From Nitrospirae bacterium CG2_30_53_67 (GTDB taxonomy: Bacteria > CG2-30-53-67), in NCBI GenBank assembly GCA_001873285.1, contig MNYV01000023.1:1-27887 (forward strand): DNA of 27,887 bases, in the 5' to 3' direction. Position 1 is the first letter of the stretch; the number at the start of each line of letters is the position of its first letter. The translations under genes and the position numbers were made by a program. Below, piece after piece: positions 1 through 5,256 of the stretch. Below the pieces are notes generated by a model. That model saw only the letters and a program-made list of their open reading frames with translations. It was not told where the DNA came from and made no database searches.

Positions 1-165
1 ACCCGGAAAGAAGAGCTCTTGATCGACAAGGACGACCTGAACCGGATCTGGGTCTTACGGAAACTCCTGCACCCCATGGGGACCGTGGAAAGCATGGAGT
101 TCCTGCTCGACAAACTCAAAGGGACCAAAAGCAACAAGGATTTCCTGGCCTCCATGAACCAGTAA
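1..165 (+). CDS. rho: Transcription termination factor Rho, C-terminal end (partial)
   Basis: The first frame is open from base 1 to a TAA at 163-165 and encodes the last 54 residues of Rho, the hexameric RNA-dependent ATPase/helicase that ends transcription at C-rich sites. The visible part matches the end of the RecA-like ATPase domain: TRKEELL, then RIWVLRKLLHPMG, then MEFLLDKL and a short tail ending in FLASMNQ. These are strongly conserved Rho C-terminal blocks (E. coli has TRKEELL and the IHPMG segment at the same place). The N-terminal and RNA-binding domains lie outside the window. It converges with the minus-strand genes that follow. Its strand and family differ from the dcw run, so it is a separate transcription unit. 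Confidence 0.93.
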   Translation, partial: TRKEELLIDKDDLNRIWVLRKLLHPMGTVESMEFLLDKLKGTKSNKDFLASMNQ

Positions 166-186
166 GCCCTGCTACATACCGTCCTG

Positions 187-214
187 CCGGCCCCGCGAAG
201 CCATGCGAGGCCGG
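187..214 (+). terminator. GC-rich hairpin after rho (possible terminator)
   Basis: A strong inverted repeat lies 22 bases after the rho stop: CCGGCC (187-192) pairs with GGCCGG (209-214), and CGC (194-196) pairs with GCG (205-207) inside it, with one mismatch between. No T-tract follows on either strand, so it is not a textbook intrinsic terminator. It could still end or stabilise rho mRNA, or serve both converging units. The rest of 166-290 shows nothing else recognisable. Confidence 0.35.
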
Positions 215-290
215 TCGAGTAAATAAACTGAACCAACGAGGACTGATAACCAACCTCAGAGCAGATTCAGATTTTTGTATTTCTGCTATT

Positions 291-818
291 TCACCTCTCC
301 GAAGCATTCCATCGGTCTGCTGGAATGTATGGAATCAATCCTTTTTCAAATGCAATCACTTGTACTTCTCGATGCATGTTGCGGATGTCAACCATCATGT
401 CATTGACTTGCAATATCCAAATCAAAGGGTTGTCGTCTACTCGGCTTTGCAAACACCAGTTTGGATCAAGTTGATACATTTTCAGCAGGTCGCGAATAAA
501 TTTCGCCTTATTTGCTCCGCTACTTTGACTAACGCCAAACGCGGCGCATAACTCATCTGCCCGCATGTGTGGCGTCTGTGATTTATCAAAGAAAAAATTG
601 ACTGTACCGAGAGCGTAGAGAATAGCGCATGCCCAAATTTCTGGTTTCCCCCCTGTGATAGGAGAAGGTCGTTTGCGGGCAAGAGTGGCTGCCAAACGAC
701 GAGCGAGCATTGCATATTCGCTATTCAGGTGTTGATTGCAAACAGCTTCTATCAAATTGATGATCGCCAAATAAACAGGCTCAACGGCCCGCTTGAGGTG
801 CGCACGGTGCGTCAGCAC
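291..818 (-). CDS. DUF6398-like protein, 5' end replaced by an attC site
   Basis: The frame encodes up to 175 residues. From about residue 20 it resembles a family I know as DUF6398: an EAVCNQHLN-EY segment, LARKRPSP, PEIWACAILYALGTVNF, then SQTPHMRADELCAAFGVSQ, which looks like a helix-turn-helix, and a DPNWCL segment. Function of the family is unknown. The start is the odd part. The only upstream start in frame is a GTG at 818, inside the attC site at 779-848, so the first dozen residues would be encoded by attC. The next start is a TTG at 770. No good ribosome-binding site precedes either. The native 5' end therefore looks replaced by recombination and the gene may be weakly expressed or dead. 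It lies downstream of the 73-residue gene in the same orientation. No second attC is visible after its stop. GC content appears lower than in the dcw genes. Confidence 0.7.
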   Translation of the reverse strand: MLTHRAHLKRAVEPVYLAIINLIEAVCNQHLNSEYAMLARRLAATLARKRPSPITGGKPEIWACAILYALGTVNFFFDKSQTPHMRADELCAAFGVSQSSGANKAKFIRDLLKMYQLDPNWCLQSRVDDNPLIWILQVNDMMVDIRNMHREVQVIAFEKGLIPYIPADRWNASER

Positions 819-848
819 CGCGCGTCGCTCTCGAAGCGGTTGTTATGC
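779..848 (-). other. Integron-type attC recombination site
   Basis: Read on the minus strand, the 70 bases begin with GCATAAC (848-842; consensus RYYYAAC, one mismatch) and end with GTTGAGC (785-779), a perfect GTTRRRY core site. Inside, CCGCTTCGAG pairs with CTCAAGCGG, leaving one unpaired C: the extrahelical base that marks the bottom-strand hairpin recognised by integron integrases. The centre, GGTGC-TGAC-GCACC, closes the hairpin. Length, order of boxes and the single extrahelical base all match attC. The site starts 2 bases after the TAA of the 73-residue gene, the usual cassette geometry. No integrase gene is in the window. Confidence 0.8.
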
Positions 849-849
849 G

Positions 850-1071
850 TTACCGGGAAACGGCTACCGGCTGGAGAGAAAATACGCGCGCGAGCTTTGC
901 GGCGGCCGCGATATCGCCGCGTCTCAATGCATCGCGCACATCGTCAAGCTTGTATGCGTCCTCTACCGACAAGTACGGAGACCATTCCGTTTCATCTTCG
1001 AGAAGCTCGACATCCACCTCGGCAACGTACTTGCCTTCGTGCACAAATTTGACTCTATGGCGCTTACTCAT
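850..1071 (-). CDS. Small unknown protein, integron cassette-type gene (73 aa)
   Basis: An ATG at 1071 is preceded by GAGG six bases upstream, a good ribosome-binding site. The 73-residue product is acidic in its first half (VDVELLEDETEW) and ends in an Arg/Ala-rich part (DVRDALRRGDIAAAAKLARVF). No signal peptide or membrane segment is seen. I recall similar short proteins beginning with an HEGKYVAEV-type segment as conserved hypotheticals, possibly antitoxin-like, but cannot assign a function. The stop codon abuts the attC site at 779-848, so gene plus attC form a typical mobile gene cassette. A candidate promoter lies far upstream at 1302-1330. Confidence 0.75.
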   Translation of the reverse strand: MSKRHRVKFVHEGKYVAEVDVELLEDETEWSPYLSVEDAYKLDDVRDALRRGDIAAAAKLARVFSLQPVAVSR

Positions 1072-1301
1072 CTTTGCCTCTTCGCTTGGTAAAGGTCCCG
1101 TCCCATCGTTCGGGATCGGGGCGATATGCGGTTACAACTACTGCCGGAAAAGTGAACCCCTTCTAGAAAAATAGGGACAGCGACCATTATTTTCCTTCTC
1201 GTGGCCTACCTCTCAGCTTTGCCATAAGGGGACGAAAATAGGTACATCGTCCATTAAGCAGTCTTCCACTTTTCTTGCTCTTTTGCCACCGTTAAGCGTT
1301 A

Positions 1302-1330
1302 TTTATCATCCAAATACAAATTCATGTCAA
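1302..1330 (-). promoter_or_regulatory. Candidate promoter reading toward the cassette gene
   Basis: On the minus strand a perfect TTGACA (-35, bases 1330-1325) is followed after 17 bases by GATAAA (-10, 1307-1302; 4 of 6 matches). The start of the 73-residue gene is about 230 bases downstream, so the leader would be long. This could act like the promoter that drives an integron cassette, but the -10 box is only moderate. Confidence 0.35.
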
Positions 1331-1387
1331 GATGATTTTAAGGTTTGATCCTGATCTTGTAGAGTAAATCCAGTTTGTCTGGCATAG

Positions 1388-1410
1388 ATCCCCCGATCAA
1401 GTCGGGGGAT
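1388..1410. repeat. Perfect 9-bp hairpin after yggU (dispersed repeat or terminator)
   Basis: ATCCCCCGA (1388-1396) and TCGGGGGAT (1402-1410) are exact inverted copies around a 5-base loop. The element lies 45 bases after the yggU stop, at the 3' end of the whole dcw run. There is no T-tract, so intrinsic termination is uncertain. The hairpin plus its flank (GTCATTGCTTCAATCCAG on the minus strand) is a style of short intergenic repeat that I recall from many genomes. Confidence 0.5.
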
Positions 1411-1454
1411 GACACCTGGATTGAAGCAATGACGACAGAGCAAATGAGTATGCT

Positions 1455-1748
1455 TTATATAGAAAGCCTGTCCCTGACCTCCCCGGATGTGAGGCCTTGC
1501 ACACGGAGGATTTTTTCTCGGCTTCGCTCTCCGCGTAGGATGGAGATTCTGGACTGAGCAATCCGGAGTTTTTTGGAGAGGAACCGGATACAACGCTTGT
1601 TGGCCGCACCCTCGACGGGCGGGGATGTGAGCCGGATCCGCAGGGCGCCCTCCACCACACCGACGATTTCGTCGCGTGATGCGCCGGGCTGGACCCGGAC
1701 TTTCAAGGTGACTCCCCGCTCATCTTTTTTGGAAATGAATTCGAACAT
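1455..1748 (-). CDS. yggU: DUF167 / YggU family protein
   Basis: The 97-residue protein has the DUF167 signature: LKVRVQPGASRDEIVGV near residues 15-31, LRIRLTSPPVEGAANK in the middle, and an ILRGERSREKILRV strand-helix near the end. The family is small and widespread with no settled biochemical role. Length is normal. The ATG at 1748 overlaps the divIVA stop by one base (TGATG), so it is probably translated by coupling. It is the last gene of the dcw transcription unit. The yggT-divIVA-yggU order at the end of a division cluster is a recurring arrangement in bacteria. Confidence 0.9.
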   Translation of the reverse strand: MFEFISKKDERGVTLKVRVQPGASRDEIVGVVEGALRIRLTSPPVEGAANKRCIRFLSKKLRIAQSRISILRGERSREKILRVQGLTSGEVRDRLSI

Positions 1749-2254
1749 CAGATCATTTGAACATCGCTGTCGATATGCAGTTCGGTATCAAAACTCTGCT
1801 GGTCCTGCTCGATGATCTTCTTGTAGGAGTCGACCAGACTTCCCACCTTGGCCAGAAACTCCCTTCGCATTCTTTTGAGATGCTGGACCTCGTTCTGCAG
1901 GGCGGACTGCTCTTCCCTGGCCTTCGCCAGGATTTCCGAGGCCTTTAACTCCGATTCCCGGATGATCTGCTTTCCCTGCTGCTCGGATCGGGTCCTCTCC
2001 TCGTTCAGGATCTGCTGGAGCCCCTCCAGGGTTTTCCGCATGGAGGATTCCCGGTCCTTGATCTCCCTGATCTCGATCTCTTTCTGATCAACCGTTTCCC
2101 TGAGGGCTTGATTCTTCGCGGTCAGCTGTTCGAGCTCCAGGCTGATCATCTCCAGGAAGGTCTGAACCTCCTTGACGTCGAACCCCCGGAAGGTTGTTGA
2201 GAACTGTTTTTTTCTGACATCAAGCGATGTGATGTTCATATTTTCTTCAGGCAT
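1748..2254 (-). CDS. divIVA: DivIVA-domain cell division / polarity protein
   Basis: The N-terminus reads MNITSLDVRKKQFSTTF-RGFDVKEVQTFLE, the conserved DivIVA membrane-binding head with the F-RG-D--EV--FL pattern. It is followed by a long heptad-rich coiled coil (about residues 30-130, rich in E, K, Q and L) and a short tail. DivIVA proteins sense curved membrane and recruit septal or polar partners; in non-Firmicutes the role is less defined. Two consecutive ATGs stand at 2257 and 2254. AAGGAGG lies 3 bases before the first and 6 before the second, so I prefer 2254; a further start at MNIT, 5 codons on, is also possible. About 168 residues. It follows yggT by some 20 bases and overlaps yggU by one base. 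Confidence 0.9.
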   Translation of the reverse strand: MPEENMNITSLDVRKKQFSTTFRGFDVKEVQTFLEMISLELEQLTAKNQALRETVDQKEIEIREIKDRESSMRKTLEGLQQILNEERTRSEQQGKQIIRESELKASEILAKAREEQSALQNEVQHLKRMRREFLAKVGSLVDSYKKIIEQDQQSFDTELHIDSDVQMI

Positions 2255-2277
2255 CATGATCCTCCTTACAGGGTTCT

Positions 2278-2574
2278 CTAACGCAGCCGATAGGCAAAAT
2301 CACTCAGGGTTTTAACCACAAACATATCCAAAAAGTAAAGGATCAGGATCAAGACAAAGGGTGAAAAATCAATCCCCCCGAAAACGGGGAGAAACCGGCG
2401 GATCCGGTACAGGACCGGGTCCGTAGCCCCTCTTAAAAACCGGACCACGGGATTATAGGGGTCCGGGTTCACCCACGAAAGCAGGGCCGCAATGATCACG
2501 ACCCAGATATAGACGGAGATGATCATGTGCGCAATCTGTGCGGCGGCGCTCAGCAGGTTTCCGAAGATAAACAT
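2278..2574 (-). CDS. yggT: YggT family membrane protein
   Basis: A 98-residue protein with two hydrophobic segments, about residues 12-34 (IAHMIISVYIWVVIIAALLSW) and 74-90, separated by NPDPYNPVVRFLRGATDPVLYRIRRFLP. That loop is the YggT family signature (W--P-NP---FL---T-P-L---R---P). Family members are small inner-membrane proteins found beside proC and yggS, with roles suggested in osmotic tolerance or division. The ATG is preceded by GGGGGAA that lies inside the end of proC, and the proC stop directly abuts this gene, so the two are co-translated. Confidence 0.92.
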   Translation of the reverse strand: MFIFGNLLSAAAQIAHMIISVYIWVVIIAALLSWVNPDPYNPVVRFLRGATDPVLYRIRRFLPVFGGIDFSPFVLILILYFLDMFVVKTLSDFAYRLR

Positions 2575-3390
2575 CTATTCCCCCTTCCCGAGTTCCTTTG
2601 ATCGTTGTGTGGCCGCCTCCACGGCATTGTACAGGGCGGCCCTGAACTTCCCCTTCTCCAGCGCATGGAGCCCGGCGATGGTAGTCCCTCCCGGGGATGT
2701 CACCATGTCCTTGAGTTCCCCGGTATGGCGCCCGCTTTTCAAAGCCATGCCGGATGCGCCCCGCACGGTCTGCACCGCGAGACGCGTGGCCACATCCCTG
2801 GGGATCCCCTGCCGGACTCCGGCATCGGAGAGGGCCTCGATCAGCACAAAAACGTAGGCCGGACCCGACCCGGAAAGTCCCGTGACCGCATCCATGATCT
2901 TCTCGTCCACCACGACCGTCTCCCCCACGGCATTGAGGAGACGGACCGCGAGCTTCTTGTCCTGAGAGGTCACATGACTGTTGAAACTGAGGGCGGAGAT
3001 CCCTTCCTGGATCAGAGCGGGGGTATTGGGCATGACCCGGGCCGCCCGGACCTTCTTCCCGATCCCCTTTTCGATCCTAAACAATGAGACTCCGGCCGCA
3101 ATCGAGATCAGAAGTGTCCGGGGGGCGATTGTTTCAGCAATCTCCTTCAAAACCTGGTCTATGATCTGGGGCTTGACCGCGAGGAGGATCACATCAGACC
3201 TTGCCGAGAGATCCTGATTATGACGGGCCGCCTTGACCTTGAACCTTCGTACGACGTGACGAGCCTTTTCAACATCGGCATCGCTGACCAGAATGTCCTG
3301 AGGCCGCGCCGTTGAGGATGAGATCCATCCCTGCAGCAGTGCGCCGCCCATGTTCCCTGCTCCGATCAGTCCGATCTTCGGTCGTTTCAT
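2575..3390 (-). CDS. proC: Pyrroline-5-carboxylate reductase
   Basis: ProC reduces 1-pyrroline-5-carboxylate to L-proline with NAD(P)H, the last step of proline synthesis. The 271-residue product opens with IGLIGAGNMGGALLQGW, a Rossmann dinucleotide-binding loop. It continues with DVILLAVKPQ, LISIAAGVSLFRIE, ARVMPNTPALIQEG and VTGLSGSGPAYVF, and closes with the signature TSPGGTTIAGLHALE near the C-terminus. I chose the ATG at 3390 because it gives the usual start just before the Rossmann strand. A TTG at 3426 would add 12 residues and overlap the yggS stop (TTGA), and cannot be excluded. yggS lies directly upstream and yggT downstream, the classical yggS-proC-yggT order. Confidence 0.96.
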   Translation of the reverse strand: MKRPKIGLIGAGNMGGALLQGWISSSTARPQDILVSDADVEKARHVVRRFKVKAARHNQDLSARSDVILLAVKPQIIDQVLKEIAETIAPRTLLISIAAGVSLFRIEKGIGKKVRAARVMPNTPALIQEGISALSFNSHVTSQDKKLAVRLLNAVGETVVVDEKIMDAVTGLSGSGPAYVFVLIEALSDAGVRQGIPRDVATRLAVQTVRGASGMALKSGRHTGELKDMVTSPGGTTIAGLHALEKGKFRAALYNAVEAATQRSKELGKGE

Positions 3391-3422
3391 TCTCTGTGGT
3401 TTCCTTTTTTTCCTTTGCAGGT

Positions 3423-4160
3423 TCAACCCCGCTCTCCGAAGATGGCGGTCCCGATCCGGATCAGCGTCGCCCCTTCCTCCACGGCCGTCTCAAAATCGTG
3501 GCTCATGCCCATGGAGAGATGGGTCATGCGGACGCCCGGAATCCCGGTTTGATGGATCCGGTCCCGCATCTCCCGAAGACGGCGGAAAACCCATCTAAAT
3601 TTTTCCGGGTCCTCGTCATAAGGGGGCATGGTCATCAACCCTTGCACCTTAAGGTTTCCCATCCCGGCCATGGACTGGATCAGGGTCATGGTCTCTTCGG
3701 CATTGACCCCGGACTTGCTCTTCTCTCCCGATATATTCACCTGGACCAGAACCGGCAATGGCTTTCCCAGCTTTCCTGCCTCCTCATTCAGGGCATCAGC
3801 CGCCCGCAGGCTGTCTACCGAGTGGACCATGTCAAAAAGGTCTGCGGCCTCACGGGCCTTGTTGGTCTGCAGATGGCCGATCATATGCCACTGCACGCTC
3901 TTCCCCATCCTCCGGATCTTGTCCCCGGCCTCCTGGACCCGGTTTTCGCCCAGCAAGGTGATGCCGGCGGAAACGGCCTCCTGTATCCTTTCAACATCCA
4001 CGGTCTTGGTCACGGCTACGATGGTGATTCCTTCAGGGTCTCTCCCTGCATGCCGTGCCGCTCTTTCGACGCGTTTCCGGATTTTTTCAATATTCTCTGC
4101 AACAGACAAAGGATCCTTTTCCCAGATCTTAGCGGCCCTATTCGTAAATACGATTGACAT
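3423..4160 (-). CDS. yggS: PLP homeostasis protein, YggS/PLPBP family
   Basis: A 245-residue alanine-racemase-fold protein that binds pyridoxal phosphate and helps keep free PLP and amino or keto acid pools balanced; no catalysis is established for the family. The PLP lysine is expected at Lys52 in ITIVAVTKT. Other landmarks are LLGENRVQEA, QWHMIGHLQTNK, VHSVDS, VNISGEKSKSG, GLMTMPP and the terminal LSMGMSHDFETAVEEGATLIRIGTAIFG, the family signature with the SMGMS phosphate-binding loop. The ATG at 4160 is preferred; a TTG at 4169 is in frame. Its N-terminus before the SVAENIEKIRKRV helix is slightly longer than usual. It sits after a 259-base gap, so it may have its own promoter besides dcw read-through. 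Confidence 0.95.
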   Translation of the reverse strand: MSIVFTNRAAKIWEKDPLSVAENIEKIRKRVERAARHAGRDPEGITIVAVTKTVDVERIQEAVSAGITLLGENRVQEAGDKIRRMGKSVQWHMIGHLQTNKAREAADLFDMVHSVDSLRAADALNEEAGKLGKPLPVLVQVNISGEKSKSGVNAEETMTLIQSMAGMGNLKVQGLMTMPPYDEDPEKFRWVFRRLREMRDRIHQTGIPGVRMTHLSMGMSHDFETAVEEGATLIRIGTAIFGERG

Positions 4161-4210
4161 GGATTGCAAAATCTCCCCTCTCCCCTCAGAGGGATAACTC
4201 CCCCCCCTTG

Positions 4211-4232
4211 CCCCCTCTTAAATAAGAGGGGG
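4211..4232. repeat. Perfect hairpin between pgeF and yggS
   Basis: CCCCCTCTTA and TAAGAGGGGG are exact inverted copies with a 2-base centre. On the minus strand no T-run follows it; on the plus strand it is followed by AAAA. It could slow transcription or be a dispersed repeat. The rest of the 4161-4419 gap is AT-rich near 4310-4350 and otherwise without recognisable features. Confidence 0.45.
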
Positions 4233-4419
4233 AAAACCTTTAGAAAAGGGAGGCGAGAGCCTGCCCTCGAATGGGTTTATCGGGGGAGGGATTTATAGAG
4301 ATCATGTCGTTCCAATTTTTAAATTTTAAGACCTTTAATAAAATCTCTCCCTGGATCTGGAGGCATCAGAACCGGAAACAGCATACCCTCGCCGGACCCG
4401 ATGCATGGACCTGCCGGAA

Positions 4420-5256
4420 TCAGGAGTTCTCCTCATGGATGAGCATGATCATCGCCATCATCCGCCCTGTATCCTTTCCGTTGCTTTTCCGATGGGAGTA
4501 AAACGTCCGAGGAGCGCAGGCGGTGCAAAGGTCGACATGATGGATGTTGTCCTCTTTCACGCCGCAGTTTACAAGCTCCATGTGGTTCATCTTCCTGAGA
4601 TCCAGAAAATAAGATCCCCCCTCGTGAATCAGGGCCTGTTTTTGGACTGGGTGATTATGGTTGACCCGCTCAGCGACTTCCTCCCCCACCTCATAACAGC
4701 CGGCTTCAATGCACGGGCCTATGGCGGCCCGAAGATCACCGGATGAAGACCCGAAATCCTTGTGCATCCTCTCGACCACGTTGGAGATCAGATGATGGAG
4801 GCTCCCTTCCCTGCCTGCATGCACCGCGGCAACGGCCTTCTTTTCCGGATCAACCATGAGGATGGGGACGCAGTCCGCCGTCAAGACGCCGATGGCCGCG
4901 CCGGGCTGATCGGTGATGATGGCATCGGCCTGGGCCTGCCTGTACTCTTCAGCCGGGTGGTCCCTGGTCTCGATCCTGAGGACCCGGGTGCCGTGCATCT
5001 GACGGACGGTATAGACCTCAGGGTTCCCGGCATTCAGGGCCTTGACAAACATGCACCGGTTGATCTCCACCAAGTCCTTGTCCTCGCCGGAATTCAAGGA
5101 GAGATTCATCCCCTTGAACGGGCCCGAGCTCACTCCTCCCACCCGTGTGCTGAACCCGTGGCGAACGAGGTTCAACGCTTCAAAGGCGGGGATGACGATG
5201 AACTTCACCCCTTCGTTTTTACGGACATCGTATGATTTCTCCTTTTTTTTAGCCAT
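4420..5256 (-). CDS. pgeF: Multicopper oxidase-fold protein, PgeF/YfiH/YlmD family
   Basis: Members of this family (DUF152) were called laccase-like and, in E. coli, act as a peptidoglycan editing factor that corrects L-Ser for L-Ala in the stem peptide; purine nucleoside activity is also reported. The 278-residue product shows HGFSTRVGGVS, NLSLNSGED, VRQMHGTRV, IGVLTADCVPI, AAVHAGREGSL, IGPCIEAGCYEVGEEV and the terminal DLCTACAPRTFYSHRK. The Cys and His residues of the metal site (ADC, HAG) are present. The usual HAGWRG reads HAGREG here, so Trp is Arg and the following Arg is Glu. The ATG at 5256 has AGGAAGG just upstream and overlaps the end of the radical SAM gene by 8 bases, indicating coupling. 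Location in a dcw operon fits a role in cell wall quality control. Confidence 0.92.
   Translation of the reverse strand: MAKKKEKSYDVRKNEGVKFIVIPAFEALNLVRHGFSTRVGGVSSGPFKGMNLSLNSGEDKDLVEINRCMFVKALNAGNPEVYTVRQMHGTRVLRIETRDHPAEEYRQAQADAIITDQPGAAIGVLTADCVPILMVDPEKKAVAAVHAGREGSLHHLISNVVERMHKDFGSSSGDLRAAIGPCIEAGCYEVGEEVAERVNHNHPVQKQALIHEGGSYFLDLRKMNHMELVNCGVKEDNIHHVDLCTACAPRTFYSHRKSNGKDTGRMMAMIMLIHEENS

Larger units (their letters stand above)
1072..1454. other. Gene-poor stretch with short direct repeats
   Basis: No convincing gene is seen in these 383 bases. Two degenerate direct repeats, 1166-1189 and 1233-1256, share 19 of 24 positions (core AAAATAGG-ACA-CG-CCATTA). Similar ATAGG-ACA words are common around REP-type intergenic sequences in other bacteria, from memory. 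A candidate minus-strand promoter (1302-1330) and a perfect hairpin (1388-1410) lie further along. It looks like eroded intergenic and mobile debris between the cassette and the end of the dcw operon. Confidence 0.55.

Noticed and set aside
1290-1296. GCTTAAC on the minus strand, a match to the RYYYAAC box, as part of a second attC or an attI
   Set aside because: No partner GTTRRRY at a suitable distance and no extrahelical-base hairpin.
3312-4157. Plus-strand open frame opposite yggS and proC (281 codons)
   Set aside because: Antisense image of two well-identified genes; no ribosome-binding site or family.
4261-4419. Promoter for yggS in the AT-rich part of the gap (TATAAA on the minus strand)
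   Set aside because: No acceptable -35 box at 16-18 bases; the gap may have a promoter but I cannot support one.
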